Translations under genes and position numbers: made by a program | The notes under the pieces: generated by a model | What the model was told of the DNA's origin: nothing | Seen by the model: only the letters and a program-made list of their open reading frames with translations | Databases searched by the model: none | From: Deltaproteobacteria bacterium | GTDB taxonomy: Bacteria > Myxococcota_A > Bradymonadia > REDH01 | Assembly: GCA_007693585.1 (NCBI GenBank) | Contig: REDH01000040.1 | Coordinates: forward strand, 1-64,000 | Length of the DNA stretch: 64,000 nucleotides | Direction: 5' to 3' | Shown here: one piece after another, positions 18,211 through 27,000 of the stretch | Layout: every line of letters begins with the position of its first letter | Numbering within the stretch: the first letter of the stretch is position 1

Positions 18211-18903
18211 ATGCATGCTCGCCTCGTCGCTCTCCTCCTCGCGATACCGTTGCTCGTCGCCTGCGGCGACGACGACATCCTCGACCCGGAGTCATCGCCC
18301 TCCGAACCGCTCGGCTCCTCGATCCCCACAGACCAGACCATTCCCTCCGAGAGCGAGCAGGCGGCGACCGACGAAGAACCCTCCGCAGGTGAGCCCACCG
18401 CAGGTGAACCCTCCGCAGGTGAGCCCACCGCAGGTGAACCCTCCGCAGGTGAACCCTCCGCAGGAGAGCCCACCGCAGGAGAACCCTCCGCAGGAGAACC
18501 CACCGCAGGAGAACCCACCGCAGGTGAGCCCACCGCAGGAGAACCCTCCGCAGGAGAACCCACACCCGGAACCTCCGCGAGCGCTCCCGACGTCCTGACC
18601 TGGGCCGACGACATTCGCCCGCTGATGCAGTGCGCCGGGTGTCATGGCGACACCTACGGTGTGTTCAGCGACGTGCCGACACAGCTTCTGAACGTCGCCC
18701 GCATCCCCGGTCTTCGGTTCGTGGAGCCATTCGATCCGCAGGGAAGCTACCTCTGGCACAAGCTCGCCGGCACCCACCGTGAGGTGGGCGGGACGGGCGG
18801 GCGCATGCCGCAGGGTGGGCCGTTTCTCACGGAGGCGGAGCTGGATCTCATGGAGCTGTGGATCCTTCAGGGAGCTGCCCCGCTGGACGAGTTCGTGGAC
18901 TGA
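18211..18903 (+). CDS. Lipoprotein with pentapeptide repeat linker and CxxCH (cytochrome c-like) domain
   Basis: The product has 230 residues. AAGGA stands 8 bases before the ATG at 18211. A lipoprotein signal ends LLVAC (Cys15). Residues about 55-119 are thirteen pentapeptides of the form (G/E)EP(S/T)A, a flexible spacer. The C-terminal domain, about 110 residues, starts with 'VLTWADDIRPLMQCAGCHG'. The CxxCH is the classic covalent heme c attachment site, and 'WADDIRPLM..CAGCHG' is typical of the small cytochrome-like domains found in myxobacterial and planctomycete lipoproteins. A distal Met ligand is plausible (GRMPQGG) but unproven. Heme binding is inferred; the domain may be degenerate. 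It lies alone on the plus strand, convergent with the sirtuin gene. Confidence 0.85.
   Translation: MHARLVALLLAIPLLVACGDDDILDPESSPSEPLGSSIPTDQTIPSESEQAATDEEPSAGEPTAGEPSAGEPTAGEPSAGEPSAGEPTAGEPSAGEPTAGEPTAGEPTAGEPSAGEPTPGTSASAPDVLTWADDIRPLMQCAGCHGDTYGVFSDVPTQLLNVARIPGLRFVEPFDPQGSYLWHKLAGTHREVGGTGGRMPQGGPFLTEAELDLMELWILQGAAPLDEFVD
18373..18567 (+). repeat. 15-base tandem repeat coding for (G/E)EP(S/T)A
   Basis: Thirteen in-frame 15-base units (like GAACCCTCCGCAGGT) lie inside the lipoprotein gene at 18211. The units differ mainly at TCC/ACC (Ser/Thr) and GGT/GGA. The array could expand or contract by slippage without breaking the frame. Confidence 0.9.
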
Positions 18904-18942
18904 CGGTAGCGGAAGAAGGGTGTCCCTGCAGCCGGCGCGGAC

Positions 18943-19674
18943 TCAGTCGATCAGGAGGGGCAGCACCTGTCCGGCCGGACCGGCGAGATGATGGTCCGCC
19001 AGGGCGACATGGTCGGTGCGTTCGGGATTGACGACGATGATCGGGACGTCCGCGGCGCGTGCCGTGGGCACGAACTGGGCGGCGGGGTAGACCAAGGCGC
19101 TGGTGCCGACCACGAGTACGAGATCGGATGTGGTCATCGCCTGGGAGGCTGCGGCCCACGGCTCGTGTGGCAGCGCCTCGCCGAACCAGACCACGCCGGG
19201 CCGTTCGAGCACCCCGCAGGCGCTGCAGTGCGGGAGGCCGTCGAGGCCCGACGATCGCACCTCGCGTTGCCGATCGCAGGCCGTGCAGCGGTTGACGAAG
19301 AGTTGTCCATGGAGCTCGTGCACCCGTGTGCTTCCGGCGGCGCGGTGCAGCCCGTCCACGTTCTGGGTGACGATGTCGCACCGTTCCACGCGCTCCTCGA
19401 GCCGGACGAGTGCGCGGTGTCCCTCGTTGGGGGTGCAGGCGAGCACCAGGGAACGCCGCCAGTCGTACCATTCCCAGACGAGCTGGGGATCTTCGGCGAA
19501 GGCTCTCGGGGTGGCGAGGGTCATCGGGTCATGGTTGCGCCACAGTCCTTCCTTGCCGCGGAAGGTCGGCACGCCACTCTCGGCGCTGATCCCGGCGCCG
19601 GTCAGAACGCAGACACGGCGTGCTCCGGCGAGGAGAGTGCGGGCCTCCTCGAGCGCGGGCAGTGGGGGGCTCAC
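18943..19674 (-). CDS. cobB: NAD-dependent protein deacylase, sirtuin (class III type)
   Basis: The product has 243 residues, starting at GTG 19674. Sirtuins remove acyl groups from lysines using NAD+. The NAD site is seen in GAGISAESGVPTFRG (26-40) and TQNVDGLH (103-110). The catalytic His is in ELHG (H122). Four zinc cysteines are present (C130, C133, C150, C153), with the substrate loop GVVWFGE. Y70 and R73 in WEWYDWRR match the YxxR pair that in CobB and SIRT5 recognises succinyl- or malonyl-lysine, so desuccinylase activity is likely as well as deacetylase activity. The gene is convergent with the CxxCH lipoprotein and 48 bases downstream of a Cys-rich lipoprotein gene, with no clear functional link. 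Confidence 0.94.
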   Translation of the reverse strand: MSPPLPALEEARTLLAGARRVCVLTGAGISAESGVPTFRGKEGLWRNHDPMTLATPRAFAEDPQLVWEWYDWRRSLVLACTPNEGHRALVRLEERVERCDIVTQNVDGLHRAAGSTRVHELHGQLFVNRCTACDRQREVRSSGLDGLPHCSACGVLERPGVVWFGEALPHEPWAAASQAMTTSDLVLVVGTSALVYPAAQFVPTARAADVPIIVVNPERTDHVALADHHLAGPAGQVLPLLID

Positions 19675-19722
19675 GGCCGCCCCGTGCGCTCTCGTCCCCG
19701 CGACGTGATCTTCACCGGGAGG

Positions 19723-20415
19723 TCAGTGGTCATGTCCGTCTGGTTCGTCATCGACGCAGAACGCGTTGGGCACGGCGCGCCCGTGCGGGCAGTGAAGCTG
19801 GTCCTGGGGAGCAGAGCCGGCGAGGTTTCCGGCCAGGGTGAGGTGATAGATGCGGCACTGTACGGAGTCTCCGCGCTGGTCGCCGGGGGTGCCGTCGGTG
19901 CGGAATCCGGCGCAGGCGCTGCTGCACTCTCCCGGGGGCAGGTAGGAGTTCGGCACGTTGGCGCAATTTCGCTCCATGAGCTCGCAGTAGACGTCGCACC
20001 ACGAGCCGCAGACGTTTCCACCGGTCAACCCGGCCTGGTCGCAGTACAGTGCGCTCTCGGAAGGATTGGTGACCGCGAGGTCGATGGAGTTCATGCGGCA
20101 ACCGATGGTGTTGCCCCTGCCCTGGTCGAAGGAGCCGGCTTCCCAGCCGGCGAACTGTTCGCAGGTGCGCTCGCAGACGTCGAAGTTGGTGTACTGCGGC
20201 GTGTCGCTGCATGCCTCCCCGGTGACGAGGAGGCAGTAGTCGCTGCAGGTGGGCACCCCGGTGACGGGCGGTGCCTGACTCGTGCGGGGCGCATCGAGAT
20301 CGGTGTCCACGCAGGCGGAGGCCATGAGCAGCCACGCGAGAGCAGCCGGTACAGCGGTGCAGGACACAAGGCGCCGCAGGGGACGGATCTGCGTCGGGCG
20401 GTGAATCCGGCTCAT
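19723..20415 (-). CDS. Cys-rich lipoprotein of unknown function
   Basis: The product has 230 residues, starting at ATG 20415. The N-terminus has basic residues, then a hydrophobic run ending MASAC, a usable lipobox. The mature part has about sixteen cysteines arranged in pairs ('CSDYCLLV.GEAC', 'CDVYCELMERNC', 'CSSACAGF'). Two or three diverged copies of a helical disulfide-hairpin module of about 60 residues are visible. Such modules recur in myxobacterial lipoproteins. The C-terminus is acidic and His-containing (DDEPDGHDH). I do not recognise the family and give no function. Only AGG about 9 bases upstream supports the start. Confidence 0.8.
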   Translation of the reverse strand: MSRIHRPTQIRPLRRLVSCTAVPAALAWLLMASACVDTDLDAPRTSQAPPVTGVPTCSDYCLLVTGEACSDTPQYTNFDVCERTCEQFAGWEAGSFDQGRGNTIGCRMNSIDLAVTNPSESALYCDQAGLTGGNVCGSWCDVYCELMERNCANVPNSYLPPGECSSACAGFRTDGTPGDQRGDSVQCRIYHLTLAGNLAGSAPQDQLHCPHGRAVPNAFCVDDEPDGHDH

Positions 20416-20521
20416 GGGGTTGGCCTGGGCGAGAGGATGGAGGCGTATCGCGAGCGGTCGAATGGAGGTGTACCGCAGGTGGGGACGCGCGACAACGCTT
20501 CCGGACGCGAGGGCAAGGCGA

Positions 20522-21727
20522 TCAGTCGCGCTCGGCGGCGAGCGCCTGGGGCAGGGCTGCGGCGAGGTACTCGAACTCGTCCAGGCTGTTGTAGGCCTGG
20601 GCGGAGATCCGGAGGACCCGCTCCGTCGGGGAGGGCCAGGCGTGAACCGGCACCTCGACCTTCCATCGGTCGAGCAGAGCGCGTTGCAGGGGGTCGGGGG
20701 CCCAGGGCGACGCTCGGGGCGTGCGCCCCGGCGGCAGGGGAACGGAGGCCAGGGACCCGAGCATGCTGTCGGGAGCAGGGGGTGGAATGTCGAGCGCGCG
20801 GCAGAGGAGATCTCGCCCGGCGAGCACGAGCTGGTGGTTGCGCGTCTGCAGGCCCGGGAGACCATCGGGATGGAGAGCGCCGAGAAACGCGGTGCAGGTC
20901 GGCAGGGTGAGCCAGGGGGAGAAGTCGCGGGTGCCTGTCCAGTCGAACTCGGCGAGGTAGCGGGCCGGGTCGTCGCCGGGGAGGGACGCGGCGTGGGACA
21001 GGGAGACCGGTCGCGTGAGGGCGCGCACATCCTCGCGGCTCCAGAGCATGGCGGCTCCGCGTGGGGCGCAGAGCCACTTGTGGAAGTTGGCCGTGTACCA
21101 GCTCGGGGCGAGGTCATCGAGGGCGAGCGGGAGCATGCCCGGGGCGTGGGCTCCGTCCACGAGGACGCGAACGCCCCGGGACTCGAGCGCGGGGACGAGG
21201 GTCTCCACGGGCAGCACGAGGCCGGTGGGGCTGGTCACGTGATCGATCAGGGCGAGCCGGGTCTTCGGGGTCACGCGTCCGAGGATCGACTCGGTGATCC
21301 GCTCCGGGTGGTCCACCGGGAACGGGAGGGGCGCGACATGGACCTCGGCACCTGCGGCGCGGGCGGTGGAGACGAGTGCGTGGTGGCAGGCGGCATAGGC
21401 CTGATCGGTGACGAGCACGGCATCGCCGGGGCGAAGGGGAACGCTGCGCAGGACGGCGTTCACGCCCTCGGTGGCGTTGCTGACGAACGCGAGCCCGTCC
21501 GGGTCTGCGCGCACGAGCGATGCCACGTGCGCCCGTGCCGCGCCGAGCAGGTCCGGAAGGTCTCGCGCGAAGAACTGCATGGGCTGTCGTTCGGCGCGGT
21601 CCTGCCAGGCGCGCTGGGCGGCGACCACGGGTCCTGGGCAGGCGCCGAAGCTGCCGTGGTTCAGGAACACCACGTCATCATCGAGCGCCCATCGGGAGGC
21701 GTGGGGACTGCGCGCGGGCAGGGACAT
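20522..21727 (-). CDS. PLP-dependent enzyme, aminotransferase class V (isopenicillin-N epimerase-like)
   Basis: The product has 401 residues. GGAG is 7 bases before ATG 21727. The class V fold is plain. FLNHGSFGACP (21-31) is the substrate-side signature of the isopenicillin-N epimerase/CefD group. D191 and H194 in VDGAHAPG bind the cofactor, and K217 in NFHKW is the Schiff-base lysine. Members include epimerases, cysteine/selenocysteine lyase-like enzymes and the ergothioneine lyase EgtE, so the reaction cannot be fixed from sequence. No beta-lactam or ergothioneine genes lie nearby. The next gene, a DnaC-like ATPase, is 33 bases upstream on the same strand and may be co-transcribed. Confidence 0.88.
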   Translation of the reverse strand: MSLPARSPHASRWALDDDVVFLNHGSFGACPGPVVAAQRAWQDRAERQPMQFFARDLPDLLGAARAHVASLVRADPDGLAFVSNATEGVNAVLRSVPLRPGDAVLVTDQAYAACHHALVSTARAAGAEVHVAPLPFPVDHPERITESILGRVTPKTRLALIDHVTSPTGLVLPVETLVPALESRGVRVLVDGAHAPGMLPLALDDLAPSWYTANFHKWLCAPRGAAMLWSREDVRALTRPVSLSHAASLPGDDPARYLAEFDWTGTRDFSPWLTLPTCTAFLGALHPDGLPGLQTRNHQLVLAGRDLLCRALDIPPPAPDSMLGSLASVPLPPGRTPRASPWAPDPLQRALLDRWKVEVPVHAWPSPTERVLRISAQAYNSLDEFEYLAAALPQALAAERD

Positions 21728-21759
21728 GACGGAGCTCCGGTGCGGAAGGGGAACGTCGA

Positions 21760-22608
21760 TCAGGGACGACGACGGCGATAGTCAGGGCCGTGGATCGGGA
21801 CGAGCGTGCACATCTCGGAAAGCCGACTCATCATCCGGCTGCCGATGCGGTCCTCCAGGGTGGTGGCCTCGAAGTGCTCCCGGCTCCGGCTGTCCCCGCG
21901 CTCCCCCACCTCGAAGGGGTAGTTGGTGGCGAAGAAGGTCGTGACGTCCCTGTCGTAGCGACGGGAGATCAGGGTATCGAGGATCGTGACCTGCCACTCC
22001 GTGGTCAGCCCCTTGCCGAGCTCGTCGATCACGAGGACGGGCACATCGACCAGGTGACCGAGGATCTCATTCTCGCCCCGGCCCGCGTCGTAGCCGGCAC
22101 GAATGTCCCCCAGCAGATGGGAGAACTCGACGAACCGGGACGCGATCCCCTGCTCCAGCGAAAGCTGCCGGACAACCCCGCACAGCAGGTGCGTCTTCCC
22201 GCAACCCACCGGACCCGAGAGGGCGACCCCCCGCCGCCCCGGAGCAAAGTCGAAGAACAGCTTCAGGAACTGCATCTTCACGTCGCGCTGCGACGACGAC
22301 AGCTCCTGCAGCGACTCCACGGTCGCCGCGTGGTACCGCCGCGGAACCCCGGACCGGTTGTACGCCGCGATCCGGTGATCCAGCTCCGCACACGGACAGC
22401 GCTCGGCCACAAGGTGGCCTTCCGATGTCCTCCGAAACACCCTCTGACTCCCCTCGCACGCCGTGCACACCGCGCTGCAGTCCGGGCAGCGACGCGCCAC
22501 CGCGCGCTCCCGCCCCGCCACCACCACGAAGCGCTTGTCCTCGCAGGTCCGGCAGAAGCCCTCCCGCGATCGCTCCGCTTCCCGCATCGCGCGCATCTCC
22601 TTCAGCAT
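21760..22608 (-). CDS. DnaC/IstB-like AAA+ ATPase with N-terminal zinc-finger-like cysteines
   Basis: The product has 282 residues from ATG 22608, chosen for GGAG 5 bases upstream and because codons upstream lose the usual G/C-rich third positions; ATG 22656 and 22746 are alternatives. Four CxxC-type pairs (CRTC, CPDC, CTAC, CPC) make a zinc-ribbon-like N-terminus of about 75 residues. The ATPase has Walker A SGPVGCGKTHLL, Walker B VLVIDELGKG and a sensor-like FFATNYPF. This layout matches DnaC/DnaI helicase loaders and IstB transposase helpers. With no transposase near, a replication role (loading DnaB) is likelier. The upstream region is shared with the divergent efflux operon. Confidence 0.87.
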   Translation of the reverse strand: MLKEMRAMREAERSREGFCRTCEDKRFVVVAGRERAVARRCPDCSAVCTACEGSQRVFRRTSEGHLVAERCPCAELDHRIAAYNRSGVPRRYHAATVESLQELSSSQRDVKMQFLKLFFDFAPGRRGVALSGPVGCGKTHLLCGVVRQLSLEQGIASRFVEFSHLLGDIRAGYDAGRGENEILGHLVDVPVLVIDELGKGLTTEWQVTILDTLISRRYDRDVTTFFATNYPFEVGERGDSRSREHFEATTLEDRIGSRMMSRLSEMCTLVPIHGPDYRRRRP

Positions 22609-22720
22609 CTCCTCTCCGGCGTGTTCGGGGTGATCCGTCCCGCCCCCTACAACCATCGCCACCCGGCACGCGCAAGGCCGGCGCTCTCCTGACGGTCGGT
22701 GGCGTTCGCAACTTCCCCCC

Positions 22721-22777
22721 TTGACGCAGGGCGTCTCGCAACGCAACCTCCCGCCTCGGCTGTCTAACGATCGTTAG
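22721..22777 (+). promoter_or_regulatory. Efflux operon control region with palindromic operator CTAACGATCGTTAG
   Basis: A perfect 14-base palindrome, CTAACGATCGTTAG (22764-22777), lies 50 bases before the RND adaptor gene. A -35-like TTGACG (22721-22726) stands upstream but has no good -10 partner at 17 bases. The palindrome has the size and symmetry of TetR/AcrR-type operators that often control efflux pumps. No TetR gene is in the window. Confidence 0.6.
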
Positions 22778-22827
22778 GTGCCCCAGTCCGATGCGCATAC
22801 CGCTCCCTTCCTCCGACGAGCTCCGCC

Positions 22828-24069
22828 GTGCCTGAGCACCCCCACCGATTCCCCACGACCGCACCGGCTCGCGCGGCGAGCCCTCCCGCGGCGCCGCGTC
22901 TCCGGACCGCCCTCCTCGGCGCCCTCCTCGGCGCCGGCTTCGTGCTCGGGGCCTGCGACGACGGAGACGCGACCGAGCCGCCGGACGGTCCGTCCGCCGA
23001 GGAGGCTCCCCGCGAGGCACGCGCCACCCCGGTCGACATCATCGTGGCCGAGCGCGGCCGCTTCCCCGACCGGGTCGAGCTGGTGGGCGAGCTCGAGGCC
23101 GGACGGACGACGCAGATCATGGTCGAGGTCCCCGGACGCATCACGCACCTCGACGTCGAGGAGGGCGACCGCGTGCAGCGCGGCCAGGACCTCGTCCGCG
23201 TCGACACCAGCCAGCAGCGGGCTGCCCTCGGACCCCTGGAGGTGCAACTCCGAGCGCTCGAAACGGAGATCGCGCGCACCGAACGGCTCATCGAGCGCGG
23301 GCTCGGAACCGAAGCGAGCCTGGACCAGCTCGTCGCCCAGCGGGACGCGACCCGCGAACAGATCGCCCAGGTGAACGTGACCGTGCGGCAGTCCCGCACG
23401 CGCGCGACCTTCGATGGCATCGTCGTCGAGAAGATGGCCGAGGCCGGCGAGTTCGCGAACCCCGGCGTCCCCCTCCTGCGCGTGGTCGACCACAGCCGGA
23501 TGAAGGTCCGCGTCGGCCTCCCCGAGAACGACATCCGCTTCGTCCGGGAGGGCCAGCAGGTCCGTGTGCGCATCGGCGCACTGGAACGCTCCCTCGACGG
23601 CGAGATCACCCGCATCGGCGTGGAGCTCGACGCCCGCAACCGAACGTTTCCCGTGGAGATCGCGCTCGACAACGAGGACGGATCCCTCCGCAGCGGCATG
23701 CGCGCCGTCGTCACGATCACCCGCCGCACCCTCGACGACGCCCTCGTGATCCCCCGCGACGCCGTCGTGCAGGGGTTCGATGACGTGGAGCTGATGATCC
23801 TCGATGACGACATCGCCCGCCAGCGACCCGTGACCCTCGGCGCCGGGCTCGGCCCCTTCGTCGTCGTCGAGGACGGGCTCGAGAGCGGAGAGAGGCTGAT
23901 CGTCCGTGGACATCGACGACTCGTCGACGGTGAACGCGTCCGCGTCATCGACGAGACAAGCTGCTGCGTCGACCGATTCGATGCATGGGAGAACGACCGC
24001 GACACCGCCCGCGCGAGCGACGCACCCCGATCCGCACCGTCGCGAAGCGCATCCGGAGATCCGCGATGA
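22828..24069 (+). CDS. RND efflux periplasmic adaptor (membrane fusion) lipoprotein
   Basis: The product has 413 residues from GTG 22828. A lipoprotein signal ends VLGAC near residue 43. The adaptor order is present: a beta-barrel/lipoyl half (VDIIVAERG... VEVPGRITHLDVEEGDRVQRGQ), a short helical hairpin (about residues 130-190), the second lipoyl half (ATFDGIVVEKMAEAGEF), a beta-barrel (MKVRVGLPENDIRFV) and a membrane-proximal domain. It bridges the inner membrane RND pump and an outer membrane channel. No TolC-like channel gene is in the window. The C-terminal 25 residues are an extra polar tail. The TGA stop overlaps the pump's ATG, so the two are translated together. Confidence 0.93.
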   Translation: MPEHPHRFPTTAPARAASPPAAPRLRTALLGALLGAGFVLGACDDGDATEPPDGPSAEEAPREARATPVDIIVAERGRFPDRVELVGELEAGRTTQIMVEVPGRITHLDVEEGDRVQRGQDLVRVDTSQQRAALGPLEVQLRALETEIARTERLIERGLGTEASLDQLVAQRDATREQIAQVNVTVRQSRTRATFDGIVVEKMAEAGEFANPGVPLLRVVDHSRMKVRVGLPENDIRFVREGQQVRVRIGALERSLDGEITRIGVELDARNRTFPVEIALDNEDGSLRSGMRAVVTITRRTLDDALVIPRDAVVQGFDDVELMILDDDIARQRPVTLGAGLGPFVVVEDGLESGERLIVRGHRRLVDGERVRVIDETSCCVDRFDAWENDRDTARASDAPRSAPSRSASGDPR

Positions 24070-27000
24070 CCATCACCAACTGGGCCATCCGGCATTCGGT
24101 GGCCGTCTTCGTGCTGATGGTCATCCTCGTCGGCGCCGGAGCGCTGTCGTACCAGTCCATGCCCCGCGAGTCCTTCCCGGACGTCGAGATCCCCTTCGTC
24201 GTCATCTCCACCGTCTACGTCGGCGTCTCCGGGCAGGACATCGAGACCCTCGTCACCACCCCGATCGAGAACGAGCTGCAGCGGGTCCGGGACGTCCGTC
24301 AGATGACGTCCACCTCCATCGACAACGCCTCCATCATCGTCCTCGAGTTCGAGCCCATCGTCCGCATGGACGTCGCCCTGCAACGCGTCCGCGACCGCGT
24401 CGACCAGGCCCGCGCAGAACTCCCCGCCGCAGCCGAGGACCCCGAAGTCGCCGAGATCTCCTTCTCCGACTTCCCCGTCCTCCTCATCAACATGAGCGGA
24501 GACGTCGGCATCGCCAGGCTGCAACGCCTCGCCGAGGACCTCCAGGAACGCATCGAACGCATCCCCGGGGTCCTCGACGCCATGATCACCGGCGGCGTGG
24601 AGCGCCAGATCCTCATCGAACTCGACCGACGCGCACTCGACGCCCACGAGATGTCCATCAACGAGGTCCTCGACGCCATCCAGTCCGAGAACGTCAACAT
24701 CCCCGGCGGCACCCTCGACATCGGCGACCAGCGCTTCGTCGTCCGCACCCCCGGAGAGGTCGAGGACTGGAGAGAACTCGAGAACATCGTCGTCCGCTCC
24801 GTCGAGGACCGCACCATCCTCGTGAGCGACGTCGCCACCGTCCGCGACGGCTTCGCCGACCGCGAAACCCTCGCCCGACTCGGAGGCATGGAGTCCATCA
24901 CCCTCGGCGTCACCCGACGCGCCGGCGACAACATCCTCCGCATCACCGACGACGTGAAGGCCCTCAGCGAAGCCTTCTCCGCGGAGATCGGCGACGCCGT
25001 CACCTTCACCTTCCTCGCCGACCAGTCCGACGATGTCCGAAGCTCGGTCAACGAGCTCGAAAACAACATCCTCACCGGACTCATCCTCGTCGCCTCCCTC
25101 CTGCTCTTCTTCATGGGCGGTTTCCGCAACGCCCTCTTCGTCGCGATCAGCATCCCCATGTCCATGCTCACCACCTTCACGGTGCTCGCCCTCCTCGGCA
25201 TCACCCTGAACATGGTGACCCTCTTCTCCCTCGTCCTCGCCCTCGGCCTCCTCGTCGACAACGGCATCGTCGTCGTCGAGAACATCTACCGACAGGCCAA
25301 CACCGGAAAGCCCCTCGAACAGGCCGCCATGGACGGCGTCGCCGAGGTCGGCTGGCCCGTCATCGCCTCCACCGCCACCACCATCGCCGCCTTCTTCCCC
25401 ATGCTCTTCTGGCCAGGAATCATCGGCCAGTTCATGTTCTTCCTGCCCGCCACCGTCATCACCGTGCTGTGCGCCTCCCTCTTCACCGCACTCGTCATCC
25501 TCCCGGTCATCAGCGCCAGGTTCATGCGCGTGCCCCCCCGCACCGGCGACCAGACCGACGAGATGCAGGGCCTGCCCGACAACTTCCTCTACCGCGCCTA
25601 CAGCGCCTCGCTCCGGCTCGCCCTGCGGCTGCGATGGCTCACCGTCACCGGCGTCATGATCCTCTTCATCGCCATCCTCGTCCTCTACGGACGTTTCAAC
25701 GCAGGCGCCGTCTTCTTCCCCGATACCACCCCCGAAACCCTGATCGTCAACGTCGCCCTCCCCGATGGCGCCAACCTCCAGGCCTCCGACCGCGTCACCC
25801 GAATCGTCGAGGACTTCCTCGCCAACGCCCCCGACGTCGTGAACTTCATCGCCGAGATCGGCGCCGGAACCTCCGGGAACGAAATGGGCGGCGGCGGAAA
25901 CACCCCCCACGAAAGCCGAATCACCATCGACCTCCTCGCCGCCGAGGAACAGACCCGAAACCCCAGACTCCTCATGCAGGAGATCCGCGACCTCCTCGCC
26001 GACGTCCCCGACGTCACCTACGAGGTCATCGCCGAACAGGGCGGACCCCCCACCGGAGACCCCATCAACATCGAGGTCACCGGCGACGACTACCTCGAAC
26101 TCGGACGCGTCGCGCAGCACATCCGAGACCTCCTCGCCGACGTCGACGGCGTCGTCGACCTCACCGACGACTTCGCCAGCGGACGCTCCGAAATCACCCT
26201 CCGCGTCGACCGCCACCGCGCCTCCCTCGTCGGCGCACGCACCTCCGACATCGCCTCCGCCGTCCGCGCAGCCATGAACGGCGTCGAAGTCTCCACCTTC
26301 CGCGAAGCCGGCGAAGAGTACGACATCGTCGTGCGCTTCCAGCCCCAGTGGCGCATGGGCGTCGAGGACGTCCGTGACCTCACCATCACCACCAGAACCG
26401 GCGCACGCGTCGCCCTCGCCGAAATGGCCGACATCTCCGTCGAACCAGGACTCGGCGCCGTCCGACGCATCAACGCCGAGCGCGTCGTCACCGTCTCCGG
26501 AGACGTCGCCGACGGCTACAACAACGCCGAACGCCTCGCCGCCGTACAGCGCCACCTCGACGAACAACTCCAGCTCCCCCCCGGCGTCACCATCCGCTAC
26601 ACCGGCGAATCCGAGGACCAGGAAGAGACCCAGCAGTTCCTCGGCCTCGCCATGCTCTCCGCCCTCGCCCTCATCGCCCTCATCCTCATCACCCAGTTCA
26701 ACTCCCTCATCCAGCCCTTCATCATCATGTTCACCGTGGTCCTGAGCCTCATGGGCGTCCTCGTCCAGCTCATGGTCTTCCAGGAACCCTTCGTCGTCGT
26801 CATGACCGGCATGGCCGTCATCTCCCTCGCCGGCGTCGTCGTGAACAACTCCATCGTCCTCACGGAATTCATCAACAACTACCGCGCACGCGGACACGAC
26901 ATGATGGACGCCGCCTGGCGCGCGGGCATGGTCCGCCTCCGACCCGTTCTCCTCTCCGCCTTCACCACCAGCTCCTCCCTCATCCCCACCGTCCTCGGCA

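Noticed and set aside
21760-22608. IstB partner of an insertion sequence
   Set aside because: No transposase gene, terminal inverted repeats or target duplications were found nearby; a DnaC-like helicase loader role fits better.
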